A stretch of DNA of 64,000 nt from SLSG01 sp964477035. GTDB lineage: Bacteria; Bacteroidota; Bacteroidia; Bacteroidales; UBA7960. Position numbers and translations under genes: made by a program. The notes beneath the pieces were generated by a model, which worked only from the letters and a program-made list of their open reading frames with translations, was not told where the DNA came from and searched no databases. Within the stretch, counting starts at the first letter, position 1, and each line of letters begins with the position of its first letter. Where the stretch lies: positions 121,356-185,355 of the forward strand of contig CAYZCW010000006.1 of NCBI GenBank assembly GCA_964477035.1, given 5' to 3'. Below are positions 7,502 through 16,091 of this stretch, in pieces.

Positions 7502-9577
7502 ATGCATTCTCCGTTACATACGATTCTGGCGATCCTGCTATGGATCTCTTTGCCGGTATCGGTGCATGCCTTCCAGCAGGCGGACCCGGTTCAGGAGGCC
7601 CACCAGCAGCTTGCCCTGAGGCAGGAGGTGTATTTTTCCTTTTCACTCCCGGGGCCCGTCCTGCCAGACTCCCTGGGGCGGGTTCTCTCCATCGACCGGA
7701 TCGAAGAGGGACGGGTTTACGCCTATGCCCACGCTGCCGGATTCAGGGCTTTTCTCGGATACCGACTGCCATTCCGGGTGGAGGTGGCCCCCGGGCTGTC
7801 CGCCGACGGCCTTCTGATGAAGGACTCCGGGCAGCTGGGATCCAGGGCGGGCAGGCAGGAGGGGTGGGACTTTTATCCCACCTACGGGGCCTATGTGGAC
7901 ATGATGCATGGTTTTGCCCGGGACTACCCGGGCCTGTGCTCGGTGGTCAGCGTGGGAACCACCCACCTGGGCCGGGAGTTGCTGTTTGCCCGCATCACGG
8001 CCCCCGGCCTGGACCCGGGATCCGTTCCCAGGGTCATGCTGACCTCCACCATTCACGGGGATGAAACGGCCGGGTTCGTCCTGTCCCTGCGGCTGATTAA
8101 TCACCTGCTGGAAGGTTTTGGCCGGGATCCCGGGCTGACGGAGCTGCTGCAGGGAGTGGAGTTGTGGATTTGCCCCAACGAAAACCCCGACGGCACCTAC
8201 CGCGACGACGACAACAGCCTGCAGGGGGCCACCCGAGGCAACTGGCAGGGCTACGACCTGAACCGCAACTATCCCAACCCCCTGGTGCAGCCCCTGGACC
8301 CCCTGCAGCCCGAAACCATGGCCATGATGGCCTTTACCGACACCATGCAGTTTGTGCTTTCGACCAACATGCACGGGGGCATCGAGTTGGTAAACTATCC
8401 TTTTGATACCTGGACCTCCGATCAGAACCGCCATGCAGACCACCTCTGGTGGCAGCAGGTCATGCAGCAATACGTGGACACGGCCCAGTACTACTCCCCG
8501 CCGGGTTATATGACGGGACTGGGCACCGGCCTGACACACGGCGGAGACTGGTATGTCGTGTACGGCAGCAGGCAGGACTTCATGAACTACTACCGCCGTT
8601 GCCGGGAGTTCACCCTGGAGCTGAGCCACCAGAAGCTGCCGCCTGCCTCGGCCCTTCCCCAGCTTTGGGAGAACAACCGGCGTTCCCTGCTTCATTATAT
8701 CCGGCAGGCCGCCTTTGGCATTGCCGGCCGGGTCACGGACTTTTACGGGGGAGCGCCCTTGAAGGCCCTCATCCGCATTCCGGGGTATGATAAGGACAAC
8801 TCCGAGGTGGCCTCCGGAAAAGAAGGCGGGCATTTCTGGAGGCCCCTGCTGCAGGGAACCTACGGTTTGTGGGTGTTGTCGGACGGGTACCCGGTCCACG
8901 CCTGGACCGGCATGCAGGTATTCGACCAGCAGAGGCTCTGGCTGGATGCCGGCCTGGGCAGGGCCCGGTTCGATCCTGCGGAACTGGATTTCGACACCGT
9001 TTCCACAGGGTCCGTCGCTGCCAGGAGCCTGATCATCCACAACCCGGGCAGCGTGCCGCTGGAAATGTTCATCACCTCCATCCAGGGAGACGATGGCTTC
9101 GGATATGCCCCCCCTGCCAAGCAGTCCGTCCTTCACATACCCCCCGGGGGCCGTCATACGGTCGACGGACTGACTTTTTCTCCGGCATCGGAAGGGACGT
9201 TCAGGGCGATGATGGGCTTTGGCTTTTCGGACGACCCGCTGATGGAGGTACTCATTCCCCTGAGGGCCGTGGGAGCCGGTTCCGCGACCGCTGTGGCCGC
9301 TGTGCAACCCACCGGGGACCGGATAAAGATCTATCCCAACCCCATGGCAGACAGGTTGGTGCTGGAAGCCCGCCTTGCCGGGTCGGGGTTCATCCGCGCC
9401 GCCCTGTTCGACGTGAACGGGATCCTGCTGGAGGTGATGGCGGAAGCCTGGGCAGGACCGGGGGACTGGCAGGCCGACCTCGGGCCCCGGTTCAGCGGGT
9501 ATCCTGCCGGCCTGTACCTGCTCCGGGTGGCCACCCCGGAAGGGGTGCAGGTCCTTCGCCTGCTTAAAGTCCGCTGA
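7502..9577 (+). CDS. Secreted M14 zinc carboxypeptidase with T9SS sorting domain
   Basis: A 691-residue exported metallopeptidase. The signal peptide covers about 1-24 (cleavage near VHAFQQ). The M14 domain carries the zinc ligands H185 and E188 in STIHGDET, a further His in STNMHGGIE (about 291), the substrate-binding motifs NPDG and DLNRNYP, and the catalytic Glu in TLELSHQ (about 373). A carboxypeptidase regulatory-like beta domain follows (about 405-485), then a beta-sandwich region. The C-terminal 80 residues start IKIYPNPMADRL and end in a basic LLKVR, matching the type A sorting domain used by T9SS. It probably acts on the cell surface or outside. The start at 7502 gives the signal peptide. 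Confidence 0.93.
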   Translation: MHSPLHTILAILLWISLPVSVHAFQQADPVQEAHQQLALRQEVYFSFSLPGPVLPDSLGRVLSIDRIEEGRVYAYAHAAGFRAFLGYRLPFRVEVAPGLSADGLLMKDSGQLGSRAGRQEGWDFYPTYGAYVDMMHGFARDYPGLCSVVSVGTTHLGRELLFARITAPGLDPGSVPRVMLTSTIHGDETAGFVLSLRLINHLLEGFGRDPGLTELLQGVELWICPNENPDGTYRDDDNSLQGATRGNWQGYDLNRNYPNPLVQPLDPLQPETMAMMAFTDTMQFVLSTNMHGGIELVNYPFDTWTSDQNRHADHLWWQQVMQQYVDTAQYYSPPGYMTGLGTGLTHGGDWYVVYGSRQDFMNYYRRCREFTLELSHQKLPPASALPQLWENNRRSLLHYIRQAAFGIAGRVTDFYGGAPLKALIRIPGYDKDNSEVASGKEGGHFWRPLLQGTYGLWVLSDGYPVHAWTGMQVFDQQRLWLDAGLGRARFDPAELDFDTVSTGSVAARSLIIHNPGSVPLEMFITSIQGDDGFGYAPPAKQSVLHIPPGGRHTVDGLTFSPASEGTFRAMMGFGFSDDPLMEVLIPLRAVGAGSATAVAAVQPTGDRIKIYPNPMADRLVLEARLAGSGFIRAALFDVNGILLEVMAEAWAGPGDWQADLGPRFSGYPAGLYLLRVATPEGVQVLRLLKVR

Positions 9578-9710
9578 TCCCTGAAGGGTGCTGCAGTCCG
9601 TGATTTCTTAAAAAATGCAAAAAAGCCGGACGGCTGCCCGGCTCCGTTAAACGATTCCCTTTCCTTCCCATCTAAATGGTAGTTGTGTTCCCCGGGCGAA
9701 TCAAACCAGT

Positions 9711-9753
9711 CGGGCCTGCGTGTCACGGGAAGGTTGGCCCGTTGTTTTTTTTT
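9711..9753 (+). terminator. Candidate intrinsic terminator after the M14 gene
   Basis: CGGGCC (9711-9716) pairs with GGCCCG (9736-9741) and is followed by a T-rich run to 9753. The 19-base loop is long. A second small hairpin, AGCCGG/CCGGCT at 9624-9643, lies upstream without a T-run. Confidence 0.45.
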
Positions 9754-9774
9754 ATGTTAATCCATTCTAATTAA

Positions 9775-12642
9775 ATGAAGAATCCCCGTTTTATTCTGGC
9801 CATATTGTTTTCCGGACTATGCCTGCTTGCCCAGGCGCAGCAGCCCCGCGGTCAGCAGCGGGGACAGCAGGATGGGCAGGCTGCCGAAGTGCAGCTGACG
9901 GGCAGGGTTGTCGATGGCAGCGACAACAGCCCGCTGCCCGGGGCCCACGTGTCCCTGGTTCATTTTCGCGATTCCACCCGCGTTTATCATACCACCACCG
10001 ATTACGACGGGCATTTTTCGTTCCGTGTGGGCAGGGGGCGCTATTACCTGGGTGCCAGTTTCGTCGGATACCAGACGCTGGTGTTGCAGGAACCCGTTGC
10101 CCTACAGAACGCGCGCTCCGAAGCAGGCACGCTGAGGCTGGCGCCCGGGGCCTTGCTGGAGGAGGTACAGGTCAGCGGGGAACGTCCCAACGTCCTTGTA
10201 CGGGGAGACACCCTGGATTTCGATGCCCGGGCCTACCGGGTGAACCCCGATGCCAGTGCCGAAGACCTGATCCGCCGCATGGCCGGCATCCAGGTGCAGG
10301 ACGGCACCGTTCAGGCCCAGGGGGAAGATGTCCGGCGGGTGTTGGTCGACGGGCGTGAATTTTTCGGCAACGATCCGAACATCGCCCTCAGAAACCTGCC
10401 GGCCGACGTCATCGAGCGCATAGAAGTCTTCGACCAGATGAGCGATGAATCGGAACTGACCGGTTTCGATGACGGGGAACGCAGCAAGACCATCAACATC
10501 GTGACCCGTCTGGATACCCGCAGCGGGCAGTTCGGCCGGGTATATTCCGGTTATGGCGGGGAGGACCGCTACCAGGCGGGCATTGCCACGAATATTTTTC
10601 ACAACGACAGCCGCATCTCCCTCCTGGGCATGAGCAACAACATCAATGAACAGCGTTTCTCCCGGGAGGACATGACCAGCGTGATGGGCGGCGGCCGGGG
10701 CGGCCGGGGCGGCCGAGGGGGCGGGATGCCCGGTGGCGGAATGCCCATGGGAGGCGATTTTCGCATGCCCACCCAGTATGGTTTCAACACGACCCATGCC
10801 CTGGGGACCAATTTCTCGAACTCCTGGAGCGATAAACTGGAGTTGAGCGCCAGCTATTTCATGAACCTGTCCGACAACATGACCAGCCAGTTGACCGACC
10901 GGGAGTATTTTCTGGATGAGCGCAACAACCAGTGGTACCGGGAGGACAGCGAATCCAGTTCCAACAGTGCCAACCACCGTTTCTCCATGCGCATGACCTA
11001 CGATTTGGATGAACGCAACTCCATCCGCTTCACCCCCCGGGCCACCCTGCAGAACAACAATTCGGACAGCTATCTGAACGCCATCAATGCCCTTGGAGAT
11101 AACCTGATGGTAAGCCAGTCCGAGACCGGCTATGATGCCGACCTGAGCGGTTACAATGTATCCGGCTCACTGCTTTACCGCCACAGTTTCAATAAGAGCG
11201 GCCGGACGGTTTCGGCCAATGTCAATACCAACTTCAACAACAACCAGAGCCTTTATTTCCTGGATGCCCTGAACGAATACTTCAGCGGGAACGATCCGGA
11301 GCCGGGCAACGAGGATGTGGTGAGCGATTACCTGAACCAGCGTTCGGATTCCGAAACCCTCAACAACACCCTCTCCTCCAGCCTCACCTATACAGAGCCT
11401 GTCGGGGAGACGGGGCAATTGCGGGTGAACTACAATATTTCCAGGGCGACGCGTTCGACAGACCGCATGACCTATTCCTGGGATGAGGGGCGGGATGCGT
11501 ACAGCCTGTTTGAATCGGACCTTTCCAACCGGCTTCAGAGCCATTACCTGACCCAGCGGGGAAGCCTCGGCTACAATCTCCGCTACGGAGAAATGAACAT
11601 GACTTTTGAACTGGGATACCAGCACGCCGCCCTGACGGCCGACCAGGAATACCCTTATTCACAACGCATCGAGCGGAATTTCCGCAATGTGCTTCCCGGT
11701 TTCCGGTTGAGCTACAACATTGCCAGGGGAAGATCCCTGAGGTTCAATTACCGTACCAGCACCAGTGCCCCGTCCGTAACACAATTGCAGGATGTGGTGG
11801 ACAATGCCAACCCCATGCTGCTCTCCTCGGGAAACCCAAACCTCGGGCACAGCTACTCCCATTTCCTGAGCGGGAGGTACAACACCACCAATACCGCGAA
11901 CCTGACGAATTTCTTTGCCTTCGTGATGGCCAATATCTCGAGCGGCTATATCGGAAACGCCACCATGGTCGCCCTGAAGGATACCATCCTGCCGGGGGGT
12001 CTGGCGCTGCGCAAGGGCACCCAGTATTCCCAGCCGGTGAACCTGGACGGCTTCGCCAATGTACGCACCCACCTGAACTACGGCTTTCCGTTCCGGGCCA
12101 TCAGAAGCAATCTGAATCTTTCTTCCAGGCTGTCCTACACCCGCACGCCCAGCATGATCAACGGGCAGACGAACCTGGCCAACAATTATGCCATGGGAGG
12201 GGGCCTGAGCCTCTCCAGCAACATCAGCCCGAATGTGGACTTCACCCTCTCCTACAATGCCAATTACAACCTGGTGGAGAACACGATCAGGCCCCAGCTG
12301 GACAATACCTATTTTTCCCATGTAACAGGCGCCCAATTCAGTCTCATCTTCCTGAATAGCTGGGTGTGGCGCAGCGACATCAGCCACCTGATGTACCGGG
12401 GGCTGGGAGACGGATTCAACCAGGACTACTTCCTGTGGAACATGAATATCGGCAGGAAGTTTCTGAAGAACAAGCAGGGGGAGCTGACCCTCAGTGTGTT
12501 CGACCTGCTGGAGCAGAACGACAACATCGTGCGCAACGTCACGGGCAACTATGTGGAGGACCTGCGCACCAACACCCTGACCCGTTTCTTCATGCTGACC
12601 TTTACGTACAACCTGCGTAACTTCAATGTGCGCCAGGGATAA
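9775..12642 (+). CDS. Outer-membrane beta-barrel protein (TonB-receptor-like, OMP_b-brl_3 type)
   Basis: A 955-residue outer-membrane protein. Signal peptide about 1-22 (ends LLAQAQQ). A carboxypeptidase regulatory-like domain (about 37-115, TGRVVDGSDNSPLPGAHV) is followed by a plug-like region (about 120-245) with DLIRRMAGIQVQDG, VLVDGREFFGNDP and a PADVIERIEVF segment. The rest is a long beta barrel rich in alternating aromatic strands. A Gly/Arg/Met-rich stretch lies at about residues 303-326, probably an external loop. Similar proteins are found across Bacteroidota; the ligand is unknown. No SusD partner is adjacent. The barrel ends TYNLRNFNVRQG, without the common terminal Phe. Confidence 0.9.
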   Translation: MKNPRFILAILFSGLCLLAQAQQPRGQQRGQQDGQAAEVQLTGRVVDGSDNSPLPGAHVSLVHFRDSTRVYHTTTDYDGHFSFRVGRGRYYLGASFVGYQTLVLQEPVALQNARSEAGTLRLAPGALLEEVQVSGERPNVLVRGDTLDFDARAYRVNPDASAEDLIRRMAGIQVQDGTVQAQGEDVRRVLVDGREFFGNDPNIALRNLPADVIERIEVFDQMSDESELTGFDDGERSKTINIVTRLDTRSGQFGRVYSGYGGEDRYQAGIATNIFHNDSRISLLGMSNNINEQRFSREDMTSVMGGGRGGRGGRGGGMPGGGMPMGGDFRMPTQYGFNTTHALGTNFSNSWSDKLELSASYFMNLSDNMTSQLTDREYFLDERNNQWYREDSESSSNSANHRFSMRMTYDLDERNSIRFTPRATLQNNNSDSYLNAINALGDNLMVSQSETGYDADLSGYNVSGSLLYRHSFNKSGRTVSANVNTNFNNNQSLYFLDALNEYFSGNDPEPGNEDVVSDYLNQRSDSETLNNTLSSSLTYTEPVGETGQLRVNYNISRATRSTDRMTYSWDEGRDAYSLFESDLSNRLQSHYLTQRGSLGYNLRYGEMNMTFELGYQHAALTADQEYPYSQRIERNFRNVLPGFRLSYNIARGRSLRFNYRTSTSAPSVTQLQDVVDNANPMLLSSGNPNLGHSYSHFLSGRYNTTNTANLTNFFAFVMANISSGYIGNATMVALKDTILPGGLALRKGTQYSQPVNLDGFANVRTHLNYGFPFRAIRSNLNLSSRLSYTRTPSMINGQTNLANNYAMGGGLSLSSNISPNVDFTLSYNANYNLVENTIRPQLDNTYFSHVTGAQFSLIFLNSWVWRSDISHLMYRGLGDGFNQDYFLWNMNIGRKFLKNKQGELTLSVFDLLEQNDNIVRNVTGNYVEDLRTNTLTRFFMLTFTYNLRNFNVRQG

Positions 12643-12660
12643 GTGAAATGGTTTTTCGGC

Positions 12661-12698
12661 AAAAAAAAACCCGGCCGCAATGGACCGGGTTTTTTTTG
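12661..12698. terminator. Bidirectional intrinsic terminator between the OMP and cold-shock genes
   Basis: AACCCGG (12668-12674) pairs with CCGGGTT (12685-12691), with an A-run on the left and a T-run on the right. It can end transcription from both convergent genes. Confidence 0.8.
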
Positions 12699-12735
12699 TT
12701 TGGTCAGGAATCGACCTCTAAAGCCGTGACTGACC

Positions 12736-12927
12736 TTATGCGAGTTTTACGTTGGCCGCATTCAACCCCCTTCTGCCTTCCTGCAGTTCAAAGGTCACCT
12801 CGTCGCCTTCGCGGATCTGGTCGATCAGACCAGTGGCGTGTACGAAGTATTCGTTGTCAGATTCGTCGTCTTTGATAAATCCAAATCCTTTAATCTCGTT
12901 AAAGAATTTAACTGTTCCGTTTTTCAT
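12736..12927 (-). CDS. Cold-shock domain protein (CspA family)
   Basis: A 63-residue single cold-shock domain that binds single-stranded RNA/DNA. RNP1 is seen as KGFGFI (13-18) and RNP2 as YFVHAT (27-32), with the start MKNGTVKFFN and the usual C-terminal GLNAANVKL. In the family it acts as an RNA chaperone or antiterminator. It converges on the OMP gene with a shared terminator. The candidate promoter at 13060-13067 gives an untranslated leader of about 125 bases, as is common for cold-regulated csp mRNAs. Confidence 0.95.
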   Translation of the reverse strand: MKNGTVKFFNEIKGFGFIKDDESDNEYFVHATGLIDQIREGDEVTFELQEGRRGLNAANVKLA

Positions 12928-13059
12928 AATCGTGTAAATGTAAATGGTGTGAATAGGAATTGATCAACCCCCGGCCTGCCGGGGAAACCTGCTGCTTGTG
13001 AAGAGGATTCTGGGATCAGAATGGGGAGGGTAATCAATGCCTTTTGTTAATAATCGCAA
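12928..13059 (-). promoter_or_regulatory. Long 5' leader of the cold-shock gene
   Basis: The stretch between the -7 box and the ATG has no ORF. It contains a GC-rich hairpin, CCCCGG (12969-12974) with CCGGGG (12979-12984), flanked by AT-rich sequence. A role in temperature-dependent translation is inferred by analogy with cspA leaders. Confidence 0.4.
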
Positions 13060-13067
13060 CAAAGGTA
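13060..13067 (-). promoter_or_regulatory. Candidate -7 box (TACCTTTG) for the cold-shock gene
   Basis: Exact TAnnTTTG match on the minus strand in an AT-rich gap; a T-run lies just upstream. Confidence 0.55.
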
Positions 13068-13122
13068 CTAAAAAAACACTTGTCCCCGTTTTTTTTTGTT
13101 TTTTTGGCTTCCCCGCGCCGGG

Positions 13123-13986
13123 TCAGTCTTCTTTGGGTTCCACGGTCCTCTTCACCGGGTGGACGCCATAGTCGGACGGGGAGGCGGAAATGGCGGCCCC
13201 GATGGCGGTACAATACTCTGCATGTTTCGGGATGTGAAACCTGACTTTGTACAGCCTGGAGAGGGAATCCAGTATTTTCCCCGCGAGGGGGGCGTTCACC
13301 AGCTTTCCGGAAAGGACGATGTTCTTGTCTCCGTGCTGCCGGGCGGCAAATATGGACATCATGCCAATGACCTGGAACACCATGTTCAGGATGCCCCTGG
13401 TGATGTCTTCCTTGCTGGCCTGTTCGCTCATCTTGCCGAAGTTGGAGGCTGTGATGTTGCTCGGGAGGTTGCCGATCTCCGCCTGGGAGATGTCGCCCAC
13501 GCTCAGGTCGATGTTTCCCAGCTTTCCCCTGGAGGCCGATTCCATGATGTTGTCAAAATTTGACAGGTTAACCATGGCCTTGGACAGGCCGAGGATGGTC
13601 CCCCCGCCCACGCCCGTGCCGCCCAGGTGGCTGATGCACTGCCCGTGCGCCTTGACAAAGGCAGTTCCTGTGCCCATGCTGACAATGATGGCGTTCTCGA
13701 GGCCAGACAAAAAGAGCCCGCCGTATCCCAGCGCCCTGAATTCGGCCACTTTCCTGATGGGCAGTCCCAGCAAGTCCTGATCCAGGAAGGAGGCCCCCAC
13801 GCCGGTGGTGATCACCCTGTCGATTTCCTGGAATCCGACTTTGTGGGTGTTGAGGAACTTGCCCATGGCCCCGGAAGCAGATGCTACCGGGTCATTCGCC
13901 TCCACGGTCAGGGGTTCCAGTATCCGGCTGCCTTTCATCCCGACAATCTTTGTCGTGCTGCCGCCGATGTCGATGCCTATTATCAT
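13123..13986 (-). CDS. coaW: Type II pantothenate kinase
   Basis: Phosphorylates pantothenate, the first step of coenzyme A synthesis, in the cytoplasm. The 287-residue protein has the ASKHA phosphate-1 motif GIDIGGSTTKIVG at the N-terminus, a Glu/Arg-containing segment VITTGVGASF, SMGTGTAF for the second phosphate loop, and the Gly-rich GGTGVGGGTILGL (about 122-134) typical of the eukaryote-like type II enzyme. The C-terminal tail (about 265-287) is Lys/Glu-rich and not conserved. A TACCTTTG box lies 19 bases upstream of the start. Distinction from a BadF-like ATPase rests on the overall match, so the symbol is probable rather than certain. Confidence 0.88.
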   Translation of the reverse strand: MIIGIDIGGSTTKIVGMKGSRILEPLTVEANDPVASASGAMGKFLNTHKVGFQEIDRVITTGVGASFLDQDLLGLPIRKVAEFRALGYGGLFLSGLENAIIVSMGTGTAFVKAHGQCISHLGGTGVGGGTILGLSKAMVNLSNFDNIMESASRGKLGNIDLSVGDISQAEIGNLPSNITASNFGKMSEQASKEDITRGILNMVFQVIGMMSIFAARQHGDKNIVLSGKLVNAPLAGKILDSLSRLYKVRFHIPKHAEYCTAIGAAISASPSDYGVHPVKRTVEPKED

Positions 13987-14004
13987 GATGCTTGGTTTTC
14001 AGGA

Positions 14005-14012
14005 CAAAGGTA
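14005..14012 (-). promoter_or_regulatory. Candidate -7 box (TACCTTTG) for coaW
   Basis: Lies in the 36-base gap after the porin gene; the leader would be about 14 bases. Confidence 0.6.
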
Positions 14013-14022
14013 CGAAACTTCC

Positions 14023-15258
14023 TCAGATGCCGATCTCCACCTGCAGCATGAGGTTCCAGAAACGCCTGTCATCCTGTGTGCCTCCCTCCTCCTTTTGGTA
14101 CGACAGGTTCATCTGCAGCTTGTTGCGGTGCCCGGACAGGTATTTTGTGACCCCAAGGGTGTAGACCGTGAGGGATGGTTCCAGCAAGGACAGCTCCTGC
14201 TGGGGCACCACCCTGGTATGGCGGCCGGCCAGTTCAAACCGGGAGGGGAACACATAACTCAACTGGGTGTTGATCCCATGGCCGGTCAGGACATATGGGG
14301 CCGGGAGTCCTGCAGCATGCGGAGAAGGGAGTACCTGTTCCGGTACGTGGCGCCGGGCGGCCTCCCATTGCAGGGCCCACCCCTGGTATTTGGCGATCAG
14401 GTCGATGAAACCGCTTCGGATGTCCAGGGGGTTGTCCAGTGTGGCCCCCCGCTGTCCGGCCACTCTGACCGCCTGGTGGTTGAAGGAATAGGTGGCGCCC
14501 AGGGATATCTTCGGGCTGGCTTCCCGTTCAAGATCGCCCTCCGAGAAATCCCCGTCATTGGTAAACGGCCCCAGTGGCAACAGCTCCAGCCGTCCGGTGT
14601 AGGCCAGTCCGTTATCGGTTCGCTGGATGTTTCTGCCCTCTCCGGTTGAAACGGCCCACTTCAGGTTGTAATGCAGGCCTCCCAGGCTGTTGTTGTAATA
14701 GCCCATCAGGCCGAAATCACGATCGATATTGAATACGGCATTCACCAGGGAGCGTTCCGCAAATTGCTGCTGTCCGCTGGAGGTCACCCGCTGCCTGTTC
14801 CCAGGGAGCTTACCCTGCCCCATTCCCATGTAATAACGGTCTGAGAACCGGTAAAAGACCATGGCGTCCCTGACGATCCCGGGGAATCCCGTATTGTCCC
14901 AATCCTGGTCTCCCCTGGAGAAGGAAAGCTGCAGGTAATAGGTCAGTCCGGATCTTCCCACATACCCGTCGAACCGAAGCCTCAGCCGCCGCACGTTGGC
15001 CTCGATGGATTCCGGACCCAGGTCGGTTCCGGAAAAGCTTGTGATCCCGATGCGGTTCTGCATACGGAATCTGAGGTTGAGTCCAAAGCTGGAATCCGGG
15101 GCAAAGAACCCCAGCCCCTTGTCAAAGCTGATGACGGCCCTTTCGTCGACCTCTGTCTGGGCGTGAAGTGTCAGCGGGGAAAGCGCGAGAAGCAGAATGC
15201 CCAGGATGCAGGTCAGCAGGAAGGGGAGGGTGGCAGGGTGTTTCCTCGGGGAGTGCAT
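14023..15258 (-). CDS. Phosphate-selective porin O/P-like outer-membrane porin
   Basis: A 411-residue outer-membrane barrel. Signal peptide about 1-30 (hydrophobic core LLTCILGILLLAL, cleavage near LHAQTE). The mature part begins with a FDKGLGFFAPDSSFGLNLRFRMQNR-like opening (residues about 40-64) followed by LRLRFDGYVGR and YYLQLSFSRGD, typical of the OprO/OprP family (PF07396). A conserved central GYYNNSLGGLHYNLKW region follows. It should form channels for anions or small solutes; selectivity cannot be judged. It starts 26 bases after the LutA-like gene ends, so the two may be cotranscribed. The start at 15258 was chosen for its signal peptide. Confidence 0.88.
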   Translation of the reverse strand: MHSPRKHPATLPFLLTCILGILLLALSPLTLHAQTEVDERAVISFDKGLGFFAPDSSFGLNLRFRMQNRIGITSFSGTDLGPESIEANVRRLRLRFDGYVGRSGLTYYLQLSFSRGDQDWDNTGFPGIVRDAMVFYRFSDRYYMGMGQGKLPGNRQRVTSSGQQQFAERSLVNAVFNIDRDFGLMGYYNNSLGGLHYNLKWAVSTGEGRNIQRTDNGLAYTGRLELLPLGPFTNDGDFSEGDLEREASPKISLGATYSFNHQAVRVAGQRGATLDNPLDIRSGFIDLIAKYQGWALQWEAARRHVPEQVLPSPHAAGLPAPYVLTGHGINTQLSYVFPSRFELAGRHTRVVPQQELSLLEPSLTVYTLGVTKYLSGHRNKLQMNLSYQKEEGGTQDDRRFWNLMLQVEIGI

Positions 15259-15284
15259 ATCAACGGAAGAAAGTCGGTATCGAT

Positions 15285-16010
15285 TCAGGAAAGTCCGGCG
15301 GCCAGCAGGTCGGCTATGTGTATGGTCCGTATGGGAATCTGGTGTTTTTTGATGTAACCGTCCAGGTGCATCAGGCAGGAGGCCTCTGTGGACACGATGT
15401 ATTCGGCTCCCGTCGACAGCGCGTTTTCCAGCTTTTGCCTGGCCATGGCCGTGGCAATGGCCTCGTTCTTGACGGAAAAGGTGCCCCCGAAACCGCAGCA
15501 CACATCGCTGCCGGGCATCTCCAGCAATTCGAGTCCTTCGACATGGGAGAGCAATTCCCTGGGCTCATCCTTCAGGCCGTATTCCCTGAGGGCGGCGCAG
15601 GAATCGTGGAGGGTCACCCGGGCCTCGAACCGTGCGCCCAGATCCGGCTTTTTGACCATGTTGACCATGAAATCGGTAAACTCAAAAATTTTCCTTGACA
15701 GGTATTTGTTTTCATTATGCCAGGCGGAGTTGTAGAACATTTCCGGGTAATAATTCTTCACCATGCCGATGCAGGAGGCCGAAGGCCCCACCACGTAGTC
15801 GTAGTCCATGAAATCCCGGATGAATTTTTCGCCCAGGCACTTGGCTTCATCCCAAAACCCGTTGTTGAAGGCGACCTGGCCACAACATGTCTGGGCCGGG
15901 TTGTAGGTGGCCCTGATGCCGGCCTTCTGCAGCACCTTGAGCATGCTTTGTCCCGTAGCGGGGAACAACTGGTCAATAAAGCATGGAATAAAAATCCCGG
16001 TATTCATCAT
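15285..16010 (-). CDS. (Fe-S)-binding CCG-domain protein, LutA/YkgE-like
   Basis: A 241-residue cytoplasmic protein with two cysteine-rich CCG domains: QTCCGQVAFN (about 41-50) and VCCGFGGTFS (about 170-179), each with an accessory Cys in GPSASC and LHDSC. This pattern is that of LutA, a subunit of the LutABC L-lactate oxidation complex, and of GlpC/HdrB-like iron-sulfur carriers. LutB and LutC are not adjacent in the window; the gene sits between rlmB and a porin gene. Lactate use is therefore an inference from the family. An alternative start one codon downstream (16007) is equally possible. Confidence 0.88.
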   Translation of the reverse strand: MMNTGIFIPCFIDQLFPATGQSMLKVLQKAGIRATYNPAQTCCGQVAFNNGFWDEAKCLGEKFIRDFMDYDYVVGPSASCIGMVKNYYPEMFYNSAWHNENKYLSRKIFEFTDFMVNMVKKPDLGARFEARVTLHDSCAALREYGLKDEPRELLSHVEGLELLEMPGSDVCCGFGGTFSVKNEAIATAMARQKLENALSTGAEYIVSTEASCLMHLDGYIKKHQIPIRTIHIADLLAAGLS

Positions 16011-16018
16011 GTATTGTT

Positions 16019-16052
16019 TTGGCTATTGGCTACCGGCCATTGGCTGCCGGCC
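16019..16052. repeat. TTGGCTATTGGC-type repeat, locus A
   Basis: Degenerate repeats of TTGGCTA/TTGGCTG with GCCGGCC interruptions, filling the gap between the LutA-like start and the rlmB stop. Related to loci B (25020-25112) and C (29046-29078), all in the same orientation. Confidence 0.6.
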
Positions 16053-16091
16053 AAAAATCTGCTTCCGACACCCCACAGCCGGTTCCCGACA

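Noticed and set aside
12661..12700. Long A- and T-runs as sequencing artefacts
   Set aside because: They flank a perfect hairpin between convergent genes, the normal form of a bidirectional terminator.
15285..16010. A lactate-utilisation operon around the LutA-like gene
   Set aside because: No LutB, LutC or lactate permease gene lies on either side; neighbours are rlmB and a porin.
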